The notes under the pieces are model-generated. The model saw nothing but the letters and a program-made list of their open reading frames with translations, was not told the origin of the DNA and ran no database searches. From DATCRE01 sp964235605 (GTDB lineage Bacteria > Bacteroidota > Bacteroidia > Cytophagales > Cyclobacteriaceae), in NCBI GenBank assembly GCA_964235605.1, contig CAXSCR010000017.1, positions 4,986-68,985 on the forward strand: a stretch of 64,000 nucleotides of DNA, written 5' to 3'. Positions 47,445 through 55,977 of the stretch are shown here, one piece after another. The translations under genes and the position numbers were made by a program. Position 1 is the stretch's first letter, and each line of letters starts with the position of its first letter.

Positions 47445-47740
47445 GCATTGGGCAGAATTAGGCATTGGGGATTAGGCAAGCTGGCAGCTAGAAGCTCAAA
47501 GCTAATAAGGCATTTAGGAATATAGAAATAACTAACATGGGTAAAAAATTAAGCTGAATTAAAACAACAAGATAGTAGCCCGAAGTTAGTAGCTAGCAGC
47601 TAATAAAAGCTAGCAGCTAATAAGGAATTAGGGAATATAGCAAGAACAAACATGAATAAAAGAACTCAGCTAAATTAAAAAAACAAGCTAGCAGCTCGAA
47701 GCTAGTAGCTAACAGCTAATAGAAATGCAGGCTAATTAAA
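47445..47740. repeat. Heptamer arrays and ~115-bp tandem duplication between hisG and hisD
   Basis: This gap of 318 nt starts with GCATTGG/GGATTAG words and passes into AGCTNNN words (AGCTAGC, AGCTCGA, AGCTAGT, AGCTAAC, AGCTAAT). A unit of about 115 bp beginning at AAGCTAATAAGG (near 47496) is repeated imperfectly from about 47610. There is no ORF. It lies inside the his operon. Confidence 0.75.
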
Positions 47741-47757
47741 AATAAATTAAAAAAGGC

Positions 47758-49053
47758 ATGAACGTACATAGCAATCCTTCACAAAAAGCTTGGGCTGAAT
47801 TAACGCAGCGTCCGCAGCTTTCATTGGAATTTTTGGAGAGTTCGGTTAAGAATATTCTGAATAGGGTAAGGCAATCGGGTGATTCGGGGATACGGGAGCT
47901 TACACTTCAGTTCGATAAGATTTTTATTGATCAACTTGAAGTAACAACAGCTGAGGTAGATAAGGCGGAAGAAAGTTTATCGGAAGAATTAAAGCAGGCT
48001 ATACGAACTGCTGCTGCTAATATTGAAAAATTTCATGCTGCGCAAATTCGTAATGCAGATAAAATTGAAACCATGCCGGGTGTTGTTTGCTGGCGTAAGA
48101 GTGTGGCTATTGATAAGGTTGGAATTTATATTCCTGGGGGATCGGCGCCTTTGTTTTCAACTGTTCTTATGCTAGGAGTTCCTGCTAAGCTTGCGGGTTG
48201 TAAGGAAGTAATCTTATGTACACCTCCTGATAAATCTGGAAATATAAATGCGGCTATTTTATATGCAGCTAAGTTAACAGGCATTTCAAAAATATTTAAA
48301 GTCGGAGGAGCACAAGCAGTTGCTGCCATGGCTTATGGAACTGAAAGCATTCCCAAGGTTTATAAAATATTCGGACCCGGAAATCAATATGTAACCAAAG
48401 CCAAACAACTTATCACGGAAGATGGTGTAGCGATAGATATGCCTGCTGGTCCATCAGAAGTGCTGGTTATGGCAGATGAAACTTCAGTGCCTTCTTTCGT
48501 TGCAGCAGACTTGCTATCACAAGCAGAACATGGTGAAGACAGTCAAGTGATATTGGTGCTTAATAAAGAAGAATTGGTTGCTCCTATCCAGCAGGAGATT
48601 CAAAAGCAACTGGCTGCATTGCCACGTAAAGCTATTGCCGAAAGATCGTTAGCAAATAGTCGTGTCATTGTTTTTAAGGACCAACAAAATGCCATTGACT
48701 TCATCAACGAATATGCGCCTGAACACTTGATCTTAGCTATAAAAAACATGGATGCGGTTTCTGAACAAATCATAAATGCGGGTTCGGTTTTTTTAGGGAA
48801 TTATTCACCTGAAGCTATTGGCGATTATGCTTCAGGAACAAATCATACACTGCCAACCAATGGATATGCAAAAGCTTTTGCAGGTGTCTCGCTAGAGAGC
48901 TTTATGAAGTCGATCACCTTTCAACAACTCAACGCTGAAGGCATAAGAAACCTTGGTCCTGTTGTTGAGCAAATGGCTGAAGCCGAGCAGTTGATAGGTC
49001 ATAAGATGGCGGTTAGTGTAAGGTTAGCTGCATTGAGTAAAGTTAATCGTTAA
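47758..49053 (+). CDS. hisD: Histidinol dehydrogenase
   Basis: A 431-residue zinc enzyme that oxidises L-histidinol to L-histidine in two NAD-dependent steps. Visible motifs are IPGGSAPLFSTVLML, GGAQAVAAMAYGT, the signature DMPAGPSEVLV, LLSQAEHGEDSQ with zinc/catalytic residues, and the C-terminal NHTLPTNGYAKAFAGVS. The length is normal. It is separated from hisG and hisC by heptamer arrays. Confidence 0.97.
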   Translation: MNVHSNPSQKAWAELTQRPQLSLEFLESSVKNILNRVRQSGDSGIRELTLQFDKIFIDQLEVTTAEVDKAEESLSEELKQAIRTAAANIEKFHAAQIRNADKIETMPGVVCWRKSVAIDKVGIYIPGGSAPLFSTVLMLGVPAKLAGCKEVILCTPPDKSGNINAAILYAAKLTGISKIFKVGGAQAVAAMAYGTESIPKVYKIFGPGNQYVTKAKQLITEDGVAIDMPAGPSEVLVMADETSVPSFVAADLLSQAEHGEDSQVILVLNKEELVAPIQQEIQKQLAALPRKAIAERSLANSRVIVFKDQQNAIDFINEYAPEHLILAIKNMDAVSEQIINAGSVFLGNYSPEAIGDYASGTNHTLPTNGYAKAFAGVSLESFMKSITFQQLNAEGIRNLGPVVEQMAEAEQLIGHKMAVSVRLAALSKVNR

Positions 49054-49150
49054 TAGTTAATAGTTAATCGTTAATAGTTAATCATAAATCATAAATCATA
49101 AATAATAAATAATAAATCGTTAATCGTTAATCATAAATCATAAATCGTCA
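49046..49150. repeat. Degenerate 7-nt array between hisD and hisC
   Basis: TAATAGT, TAATCGT, TAATCAT, AAATCAT, AAATAAT and related words run in register from the hisD stop region to just before the hisC start. Almost every unit contains TAA or TAG. Since 7 is not a multiple of 3, stops appear in all three frames. Confidence 0.8.
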
Positions 49151-49156
49151 TTACTT

Positions 49157-50203
49157 ATGAGCTCGGGGGTGGATTCTTTTATAATGAAAATTACCAGGAA
49201 GAATGTTTTGAACATGAAGCCTTATTCTTCGGCTCGTGATGAGTTTAAAGGGGAGGCTGAAGTTTATCTTGATGCTAATGAAAATCCGTATGAGTCTATA
49301 TACAATCGTTATCCTGATCCTTTACAATGGGATGTTAAGAATAAACTGGCTGAATTGAAAGGGGTCAAGCCAACACAAATATTTCTTGGTAATGGAAGTG
49401 ATGAGCCTATTGACTTATTGATACGTGCCTTCTGCGAGCCCAACCAGAATTCAATACTAATCACAGAACCTACTTATGGAATGTATGCAGTCTGCGCGGA
49501 TGTGAATGCCGTCAACGTTCAAAAGGTAATCTTAACATCTGATTTTGATATTGAATTAGACATGTTATTACAAGCAATTGACTCGACAACGAAGATCATT
49601 TACTTGTGTAGTCCCAATAACCCGACGGGGAATTTATTAAGTGGTGAAAAGATCATTCAGGTTCTTACGCAATTTGATGGACTCGTGGTGATTGATGAAG
49701 CATATATTGATTTTACTGATTCAAAAAGTTTTACACAAGAATTAGCTAACTATCCTAACCTAGTCGTGCTACAAACTTTCTCTAAAGCGTGGGGCCTTGC
49801 AGGCTTGCGCATGGGTATGGCATTTGCCTCAGAAGAAATTATCAATATACTTAATAAAATAAAATATCCCTACAACATCAACGTCCAAACGCAAGCGCTT
49901 GTACTGAATGCCTTATCAAACAATAAACAAAAAGAAAGCTGGGTAACTGAAATTGTTCAACAACGCAAGAACTTAGCAATTGCGCTACAAGGTTTATCAA
50001 TGGTAGAACATGTCTATCCCTCCGACGCAAATTTTATTTTGGTGCGCGTTAAAGATGCCGCGAAAACCTATCAACATCTCTTGGATAAGAAAATAATAAC
50101 ACGCGATCGTTCGAAGGTCACCTTGTGTTACAATTGCCTGCGCATTACAATAGGTACTCCTGCAGAAAATGAGAAATTAATAAGCGTATTAAAAAGCATA
50201 TAG
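49157..50203 (+). CDS. hisC: Histidinol-phosphate aminotransferase
   Basis: A 348-residue PLP aminotransferase (fold type I) that converts imidazole-acetol phosphate to histidinol phosphate. Typical segments are [43 protein letters not shown] and [14 protein letters not shown] with PLP lysine K210. An internal ATG at 49184 (MKITRKNV) is an equally plausible start and would give 339 residues. It lies 4 nt before hisB. Confidence 0.96.
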   Translation: MSSGVDSFIMKITRKNVLNMKPYSSARDEFKGEAEVYLDANENPYESIYNRYPDPLQWDVKNKLAELKGVKPTQIFLGNGSDEPIDLLIRAFCEPNQNSILITEPTYGMYAVCADVNAVNVQKVILTSDFDIELDMLLQAIDSTTKIIYLCSPNNPTGNLLSGEKIIQVLTQFDGLVVIDEAYIDFTDSKSFTQELANYPNLVVLQTFSKAWGLAGLRMGMAFASEEIINILNKIKYPYNINVQTQALVLNALSNNKQKESWVTEIVQQRKNLAIALQGLSMVEHVYPSDANFILVRVKDAAKTYQHLLDKKIITRDRSKVTLCYNCLRITIGTPAENEKLISVLKSI

Positions 50204-50207
50204 TACA

Positions 50208-51323
50208 ATGAAAAAAGTTCTATTTATAGATCGTGATGGTGTCCTCATCCTCGAACCCGCAGATGAACAGATCGATAGTCTTGAAAAACTTGCGTTCTAT
50301 CCTGGTGTATTCTCGGGGCTTGGCAAAATTGCAGCTAATACTGATTATGAATTAGTGATGGTCACTAACCAAGATGGCCTTGGAACAGATAGCTTCCCTG
50401 AACCTACATTTTGGCCAGCACATAATAAACTTTTGAAGTCACTAGAGAATGAAGGTGTTAAATTCAATAACATCTGCGTTGACCGTTCCTTTGCTCGGGA
50501 GAACAAGCCAACAAGGAAACCAGGCACAGGTATGCTCACTGAATATTTAAAGGGTGATTATGATCTTAAAAATTCATTTGTAATTGGTGATCGCTTAACT
50601 GATGTCGAGCTAGCAAAAAATCTAGGTGCTAAAGGCATTCTCATTAACAATGGCAGTCTTAAAGAAAAACTAACATCACAAAACTTAGCAGAGCATTGTG
50701 CTCTAATCACAACGAGCTGGGAGGACATCTATAAATTTGTAAGCAACACACAACGAAAAGCGTACGTTACACGCACTACAAAAGAGACTGATATCCAAAT
50801 AGAAGTAAATCTCGATGGACAAGGAAAGGCAGACATAAAAACAGGACTCGCCTTCTTCGACCACATGTTAGACCAATTGGCAAGACATGGTAACACCGAT
50901 CTAACAATACATGTAAAAGGTGATCTTCATATCGATGAACACCACACCATAGAAGACACAGCCTTAGCTTTAGGCGATGCTTACCTAAAAGCACTAGGTG
51001 ATAAACGTGGCATCGAACGTTACGGCTTTTGTTTGCCTATGGATGATTGCCTCGCGCAAGTAGCTATTGACTTCGGCGGTAGACCGTGGCTCATGTGGGA
51101 AGCGGAGTTCAAACGTGAAAAGATCGGAGAAATGCCAACCGAAATGTTTTATCATTTCTTCAAATCATTTTCTGATACAGCCAAATGCAATCTAAACATC
51201 AAAGCAGAAGGCACCAATGAACACCATAAAATTGAAGCCATCTTTAAAGCGTTCGCTAAAACAATTAAGATGGCTGTGAAGAAGGAAGGGAATTTGTTGC
51301 CGTCGACGAAGGGAACTCTTTGA
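50208..51323 (+). CDS. hisB: Bifunctional histidinol-phosphatase / imidazoleglycerol-phosphate dehydratase
   Basis: A 371-residue fusion. The N-terminal HAD-type histidinol phosphatase (1-165) has the DxD motif at D8 and D10 (FIDRDGVLI) and [10 protein letters not shown]. The C-terminal IGP dehydratase (about 180-371) has the two metal-binding clusters [13 protein letters not shown] with DEHHTIED, and NEHHKIEA. This fusion performs steps six and eight of the pathway and is common in Gammaproteobacteria and Bacteroidota. Confidence 0.97.
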   Translation: MKKVLFIDRDGVLILEPADEQIDSLEKLAFYPGVFSGLGKIAANTDYELVMVTNQDGLGTDSFPEPTFWPAHNKLLKSLENEGVKFNNICVDRSFARENKPTRKPGTGMLTEYLKGDYDLKNSFVIGDRLTDVELAKNLGAKGILINNGSLKEKLTSQNLAEHCALITTSWEDIYKFVSNTQRKAYVTRTTKETDIQIEVNLDGQGKADIKTGLAFFDHMLDQLARHGNTDLTIHVKGDLHIDEHHTIEDTALALGDAYLKALGDKRGIERYGFCLPMDDCLAQVAIDFGGRPWLMWEAEFKREKIGEMPTEMFYHFFKSFSDTAKCNLNIKAEGTNEHHKIEAIFKAFAKTIKMAVKKEGNLLPSTKGTL

Positions 51324-51361
51324 TTAGGTACGAGGGACGAGGTATGAAGTACGAAGGACAA
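51324..51361. repeat. Left heptamer array flanking four-helix-bundle gene 1
   Basis: Immediately after the hisB stop, TACGAGG-type units (TACGAGG, GACGAGG, TATGAAG, TACGAAGG) run in tandem. They are the reverse complement of the word set on the far side of the next gene (51794-51829). Confidence 0.75.
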
Positions 51362-51425
51362 TTTAGGGACGAGAACAGGTCATTAAAAGAAAGAAGAAAG
51401 GAAGGAAATAAAAGACAATAATATC

Positions 51426-51785
51426 ATGCAGGATTTAAAGAAGAGATATAAGTTGTTTGCTATTGAGGTGGCTGTGTTAATTCAGCAATTGCCTAAGGGT
51501 ACGATTAACAGTGCTTACTCGAATCAATTGGTACGGGCTTCTAGTTCTCCTGGTACGAATTACAGATCAGCTTGCAGAGGCAAGTCAATGCCTGATTTTA
51601 TTAACAAATTAAAGATTGTAGAAGAAGAGCTTGATGAGTCTATTTACTTTTTGGAATTATTAGAACACTTTAATCCTGATTTCAAAGTTCAAATAGAAGT
51701 CTTAATTAAAGAAGCAAATGAACTCCTCGCCATTACCGTACAATCAATAAAAACGGCGCGAGCCAAAAACTACGTAAATCAATAG
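51426..51785 (+). CDS. Four-helix-bundle protein (23S rRNA intervening-sequence family), copy 1
   Basis: A 119-residue helical protein of the TIGR02436/IVP family. Diagnostic segments are QLVRASSSPGTNYRSACRGKS and FINKLKIVEEELDESIYFLELL. The family was first found inside 23S rRNA intervening sequences and is structurally related to the Avd protein of diversity-generating retroelements; its cellular role is unclear. It is inserted between hisB and hisH, is not a histidine enzyme, and is bordered by inverted heptamer arrays. Confidence 0.9.
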   Translation: MQDLKKRYKLFAIEVAVLIQQLPKGTINSAYSNQLVRASSSPGTNYRSACRGKSMPDFINKLKIVEEELDESIYFLELLEHFNPDFKVQIEVLIKEANELLAITVQSIKTARAKNYVNQ

Positions 51786-51793
51786 CAGACACC

Positions 51794-51829
51794 AAAACCT
51801 CGTACCTCGTAAATCGTACCTCTAACCTC
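51794..51829. repeat. Right heptamer array flanking four-helix-bundle gene 1
   Basis: Units CCTCGTA, CCTCGTA, AATCGTA, CCTCTAA, CCTC. They are inverted relative to the TACGAGG array at 51324-51361. The array ends 6 nt before the hisH start. Confidence 0.75.
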
Positions 51830-51835
51830 ATTAAC

Positions 51836-52420
51836 ATGGAGCTTGCAATAATAAAATACAATTCCGGTAATACGCAATCAGTTTCATTCGCTTTGGAGCG
51901 TTTGAATATTGATTTTAAGGTTACGGATAATGTTGAAGAAATTAAGAATGCGGATAAGGTTATATTTCCGGGTGTGGGGGAAGCGAGTACGACGATGAAA
52001 TATATCCGGGATAAACAGTTGGATAAACTTATTGTAAGCCTTAAGCAGCCTGTGTTGGGTGTATGTTTGGGTATGCAACTGATGTGTAAATTTTCAGAAG
52101 AGAATAACACAGATTGTCTGGGAATATTTCAACAAAACGTGAAGCTATTTATTCCTCATGGTGATATGAAAGTACCTCACATGGGTTGGAATCAATTGCT
52201 GCTAGAAGATAGTTGGCTTGATCCTACCTTAGAAAATCAAGATGTTTATTTCGTACATAGCTATTATGTGCCTGTGAATGAATATACATCTGCTAAAACA
52301 AATTATATAAATCCTTTTAGTGCAGCGATGAAGAAAGACAATTTCTATGCTGTACAATTCCATCCAGAAAAATCGGCGGAAGCTGGTGTTAAAGTTTTAC
52401 AAAGTTTTTTAAATGTATGA
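51836..52420 (+). CDS. hisH: Imidazole glycerol phosphate synthase, glutaminase subunit
   Basis: A 194-residue class I glutamine amidotransferase that feeds ammonia to HisF. The nucleophile is C77 in GVCLGMQLM; the His-Glu pair is in QFHPEKSAEAGV. FPGVGEA forms the oxyanion region. The last 4 nt overlap the hisA start (ATGA), so translation is coupled. Confidence 0.97.
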   Translation: MELAIIKYNSGNTQSVSFALERLNIDFKVTDNVEEIKNADKVIFPGVGEASTTMKYIRDKQLDKLIVSLKQPVLGVCLGMQLMCKFSEENNTDCLGIFQQNVKLFIPHGDMKVPHMGWNQLLLEDSWLDPTLENQDVYFVHSYYVPVNEYTSAKTNYINPFSAAMKKDNFYAVQFHPEKSAEAGVKVLQSFLNV

Positions 52421-53127
52421 GAATAATTCCAGCTATTGATTTAATTGACGGCAAGTGTGTTCGTCTTACACAAGGCGACTATGCGCAAAAGAAAATCTAT
52501 AATGAAAATCCAGTAGAAGTTGCTAAGAGTTTTGAAGATGCAGGACTAAAATACCTACACCTTGTTGATTTAGATGGTGCTAAGGCAGGCAAAGTAACAA
52601 ATTGGAAAGTTGTGGAGTCTATAACCTCAAACACAAATTTATACGTTGACTTTGGTGGTGGTATTAAGACGGAAGAAGAAATTAAAAAACTTTTCGATCT
52701 CGGTGTGAAGCAAGTAAACCTTGGAAGCATAGCGATTAAAGAGCCAAAGAAAGTATATCAATGGATTGATACGTTTGGGCCTGATAAAATAATTCTGAGT
52801 GCAGATGTTAAAGGTGAACAAATTGCCATTAGCGGTTGGCAAGAAAATTCAGAGGTTTCTATCAATGATTTTATACTTGATTACCAATCGGCAGGAATTC
52901 AATATGTAACCTGTACAGATATTAGCACAGATGGAATGCTAAATGGACCAAACCTAAACCTCTATGAGAAATTACTAAAGCACTTTCCCGAATTAATGAT
53001 TATCGCTAGCGGCGGAGTTAGTTCTATGGAAGATCTATATGCATTAAGGAAAGCAGGGGTCGATGGTGTAATTGTAGGCAAAGCCATTTATGAGGGAAGA
53101 ATAGACTTATATGATTTACAATTTTAG
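52417..53127 (+). CDS. hisA: ProFAR isomerase (phosphoribosylformimino-AICAR-P isomerase)
   Basis: A 236-residue TIM barrel that performs the Amadori rearrangement in histidine synthesis. D8 (IPAIDLIDG) is the catalytic base. The second catalytic Asp is in CTDISTDGML, and the phosphate loops are GGGI and ASGGVSS. The stop codon lies inside the start of the next heptamer array. Confidence 0.96.
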   Translation: MRIIPAIDLIDGKCVRLTQGDYAQKKIYNENPVEVAKSFEDAGLKYLHLVDLDGAKAGKVTNWKVVESITSNTNLYVDFGGGIKTEEEIKKLFDLGVKQVNLGSIAIKEPKKVYQWIDTFGPDKIILSADVKGEQIAISGWQENSEVSINDFILDYQSAGIQYVTCTDISTDGMLNGPNLNLYEKLLKHFPELMIIASGGVSSMEDLYALRKAGVDGVIVGKAIYEGRIDLYDLQF

Positions 53128-53149
53128 ATTTTAGATTGATGATTGATTC
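53122..53149. repeat. Left heptamer array flanking four-helix-bundle gene 2
   Basis: ATTTTAG, ATTTTAG, ATTGATG, ATTGATT begin in the last codons of hisA and run to the upstream region of the next gene. They are the reverse complement of the words at 53533-53566. Confidence 0.7.
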
Positions 53150-53156
53150 TATAACG

Positions 53157-53486
53157 ATGAAAGTAGAAGCATTAAAAAGTAGAACGAAAAAATTTGCTTT
53201 AGACGTCGCCTTTTTGTGCGAAGGTCTTGAGCCAAGATTATCGATTCTTACTTATTCAAAACAATTGATACGAAGTTCTAGCTCAGTAGGGGCGAATTAT
53301 CGAGCCGCTTGTAGCGCTAAATCGTCTGCTGATTTTATAAACCAACTGAAAATTGGGGAAGAAGAAGCCGATGAATCGGTGTACATCCTGGAATTGCTAT
53401 CAGAATTTGTTAAGACAAAAGAAACCGAAATACAAAAATTAATCATTGAAGGAAGAGCTAGTCGCAATAATTGTAGCTTCTATTAA
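53157..53486 (+). CDS. Four-helix-bundle protein (23S rRNA intervening-sequence family), copy 2
   Basis: I choose ATG 53157 (MKVEALKSRTKKFALDVAFL) because it aligns with the start of copy 1 at 51426. An ATG at 53139 would add six residues from the repeat array. The family signature is present: QLIRSSSSVGANYRAACSAKS and FINQLKIGEEEADESVYILELL. It is roughly 40-45% identical to copy 1 by eye, so it is not a recent duplication. It is inserted between hisA and hisF and bordered by inverted heptamer arrays. Confidence 0.9.
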   Translation: MKVEALKSRTKKFALDVAFLCEGLEPRLSILTYSKQLIRSSSSVGANYRAACSAKSSADFINQLKIGEEEADESVYILELLSEFVKTKETEIQKLIIEGRASRNNCSFY

Positions 53487-53532
53487 TACAACACGAAAGA
53501 AGATTCTAGCTTCAAAGAATTCACCAATTTCC

Positions 53533-53566
53533 AATCGTAAATCATTAATCTAAAATCTAAAATTCA
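53533..53566. repeat. Right heptamer array flanking four-helix-bundle gene 2
   Basis: AATCGTA, AATCATT, AATCTAA, AATCTAA, AATTCAA. They are inverted relative to the array at 53122-53149. The array ends 5 nt before the hisF start. Confidence 0.75.
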
Positions 53567-53571
53567 AAAAC

Positions 53572-54330
53572 TTGTTAACTAAAAGAATCATTCCTTGTCT
53601 TGATATAAAAGATGGTCGCACGGTGAAGGGCATTAACTTCATCAACATACGTGATGCTGGTGATCCGGTTGAACTTGGAAGTCTTTATGCACAACAAGGC
53701 GCAGATGAATTGGTATTCCTTGATATCTCTGCAACTAATGAGCAAAGAAAAACTTTTGCATCGTTAGTAAAAGATATAGCAAGGCATATAAATATTCCAT
53801 TCACAGTTGGTGGTGGAATTAGCAGTGTAGAAGATGTAGCGCTTCTTCTAAATGCCGGTGCTGATAAAGTAAGCATTAACTCTGCAGCCGTAAAAAATCC
53901 AAAATTAATAGACGAACTTTCAAAGGCATTTGGCGCACAATGTATTGTACTTGCCATTGATGCTCGCAAAGTCGACAACCAGTGGATTGTCCATACCCAC
54001 GGAGGAAATCAACCAACCGATAAAAAACTTTTAACTTGGGCTAAGGAAGGTCAAGAACGTGGTGCAGGTGAAATACTTTTTACTAGTATGGATCATGATG
54101 GCACTAAAAATGGTTTTGCCAATGACGCGCTTAGCAAGCTTCACGCACTTTTACAAATACCCATAATTGCATCAGGTGGCGCGGGTCATAAAGCGCATTT
54201 TATTGATACCTTTATACTCGGAAAAGCTGATGCGGCACTAGCTGCCAGTATTTTTCACTTTGGTGAAGTCAAGATTCCAGAATTGAAATCATACTTAAAA
54301 CAAAAAGGAATTAATGTGCGGATTAGTTGA
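53572..54330 (+). CDS. hisF: Imidazole glycerol phosphate synthase, cyclase subunit
   Basis: A 252-residue TIM barrel that uses HisH-derived ammonia to form imidazole glycerol phosphate and AICAR. It starts with TTG at 53572, since the product then begins [12 protein letters not shown], exactly the conserved family N-terminus with D11 as catalytic residue. AIDARKV and [12 protein letters not shown] carry the second catalytic Asp. The TTG start is unusual within this operon. Confidence 0.96.
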   Translation: MLTKRIIPCLDIKDGRTVKGINFINIRDAGDPVELGSLYAQQGADELVFLDISATNEQRKTFASLVKDIARHINIPFTVGGGISSVEDVALLLNAGADKVSINSAAVKNPKLIDELSKAFGAQCIVLAIDARKVDNQWIVHTHGGNQPTDKKLLTWAKEGQERGAGEILFTSMDHDGTKNGFANDALSKLHALLQIPIIASGGAGHKAHFIDTFILGKADAALAASIFHFGEVKIPELKSYLKQKGINVRIS

Positions 54331-54543
54331 TTTACGATTTTAGATTGCGGGATTTTAGATTAGTTACTATAAATAAAGTCGTTCACCTTTCAAATTCTTC
54401 AATCTAAAATCTAAAATCATAAATCTAAAATCATAAATCATAAATCATAAATCATAAATCATAAATCATAAATCATAAATCATAAATCGTAAATCAAACC
54501 AATCCTCCCAATCTAAAATCATAAACCTAAAATCATAAATCGC
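54331..54543. repeat. Long inverted heptamer arrays between hisF and hisIE, with no gene inside
   Basis: The left part (54326-54365) has GATTTAC, GATTTTA, GATTGCGG, GATTTTA, GATTAGT. The right part (54389-54543) has AATCTAA, AATCATA and about ten near-perfect AAATCAT units, then more AATCTAA words. The two parts are inverted relative to each other and separated by only ~25 nt. This is the same architecture as around the two four-helix-bundle genes, but without a gene. Confidence 0.85.
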
Positions 54544-55137
54544 ATGTCTAAAATAGATTTCTCAAAACTTAATGGTCTTGTTCCTTGTGTGGTTCAAGAT
54601 GCAATAACCCTCCGCGTGCTTATGGTGGGATTCATGAATGAGGACGCCTATAACAAAACTATACTTGAGAAACGTGTTACCTTCTTCAGCAGAACCAAGA
54701 ATCGTCTATGGACAAAAGGAGAAACGTCAGGTAATTTTCTAGAATTAATCGATATATTAATTGATTGTGATAATGACACTTTGCTTGTAAAAGCAAAACC
54801 ATTAGGACCTGCTTGCCATACCGGTGCTGACACTTGTTTCAATGAAAGGAATGAAGACTGGAGTATCGCATCTCTTGAACGCACTATCCAGGAGAGAAAA
54901 GTAAACCCAAAGAAAGGATCGTATACCAATAGCCTATTAGATTCAGGCATGAACAAGGTTGCTCAAAAGGTTGGAGAAGAAGCAATCGAATTAGTCATTG
55001 AAGCAAAAGACGATAACAAAGAACTATTTCTTGGCGAGGCTGCTGACCTTATGTATCATTATCTCGTATTACTTGCTGCCAAAGAATTTACCCTTAATGA
55101 TGTAACAGACGTCTTAAAGAAAAGACATTCAAAATAG
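54544..55137 (+). CDS. hisIE: Bifunctional phosphoribosyl-AMP cyclohydrolase / phosphoribosyl-ATP pyrophosphatase
   Basis: A 197-residue fusion. The N-terminal PRA-CH domain (1-105) has FSRTKNRLWTKGETSGN, DCDNDTLLV and GPACHTGADTCF with the metal-binding Cys and His residues. The C-terminal PRA-PH domain (about 110-197) has KKGSYTNSLLDSG and KVGEEAIELVIEAK with LGEAADLMYH. It performs steps two and three of histidine synthesis and closes the operon. Confidence 0.97.
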   Translation: MSKIDFSKLNGLVPCVVQDAITLRVLMVGFMNEDAYNKTILEKRVTFFSRTKNRLWTKGETSGNFLELIDILIDCDNDTLLVKAKPLGPACHTGADTCFNERNEDWSIASLERTIQERKVNPKKGSYTNSLLDSGMNKVAQKVGEEAIELVIEAKDDNKELFLGEAADLMYHYLVLLAAKEFTLNDVTDVLKKRHSK

Positions 55138-55977
55138 AACTACGTAAATGTATTTGATAACTATCCAACATCAATTTACAGGCAACTTATCTCCTGCACA
55201 AAACCATGTTCCACAGACCAGCCCCAGATGACCAAGATTCAGTGCGATCATAGCCATTACATGCGCAAATATCCATACGGCATTACTAAAGACCACCAAA
55301 GTCCCGCGCCTGCGGCCCCCTGTAACTAGCCAAGGTGTCAGAATTAATAGACCAAGTTATTCAAGTGTATTCTAACGATAAATACATTTTGGTTTTATAA
55401 TAAATTACAACGGCTCTAATAAAATTATAAAATCAGAAACTTGAAACAAGCCTCCTAACTTATCATTCAAAAAAAAGGAGATTGGATATAGACTGCAAAG
55501 AAGAGGAGGCTAAAGGCAGAACCGATGGACTATTTCATGCCTTACGTCACGTTTTTGTTTCTGTGGGAAAGTCATTTTATCTTAATGTAAATTTTTACGA
55601 ATGCAAAAAATTAAATCTACACATCATACATACCTAAGCTTATGGTAAGCTTAAACATGATTCAACTTTTAATTGATATTCAATGACTGAAATCAAGTTT
55701 TATTCTCAAGCAATTCAATAGACGAATTACATAGAGGATGATAAACATATAATTCGTATCTAAAGACAAGATTTAGACACAGATAATCTAAAGCAATACA
55801 ATGATCTTTGCAAATCTATGTCTGCACTAGATATTTTGTTAAGTTGTTTACTTCTTCGATAAATCATAGTATAAGGTGGCTTAAATTCTTGTTAAAGAGC
55901 TTAAAAGGGTACACAAGTTCTATTAAAGCATATTTGAACATTTTGAACACTACGCCTGTGTTTAACTTTCTTAAACT
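55138..55977. other. 840-nt gap downstream of the his operon
   Basis: AT-rich sequence between hisIE and the hybrid kinase. The first 200 nt are more GC-rich and contain the membrane-protein-like relic at 55171-55353. The remaining ~600 nt show no credible ORF, hairpin terminator or repeat; the 3' part should contain the kinase promoter, but no convincing -7 box was found. Confidence 0.5.
55171..55353 (-). pseudogene. Possible relic of a membrane-protein gene
   Basis: A stop-free frame of about 60 codons ends with TGA at 55171-55173 and reads like a membrane segment (LLILTPWLVT, VWIFAHVMAMIALNLGHLG, VCGTWFCAGDKLPVN). It has no start codon before the internal ATGs and is closed upstream by TAA. 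Local base composition is higher in GC than the surroundings. It may be the 3' remnant of a DoxX/MauE-like gene; that identification is weak. Confidence 0.3.

Noticed and set aside
51426..53486. Diversity-generating retroelement suggested by Avd-like proteins
   Set aside because: No reverse transcriptase, template repeat/variable repeat pair or variable protein was found nearby; the family similarity alone does not indicate a DGR.
54389..54543. Possible CRISPR-like array
   Set aside because: The repeats are contiguous 7-nt units without spacers, and no cas gene is present in the window.
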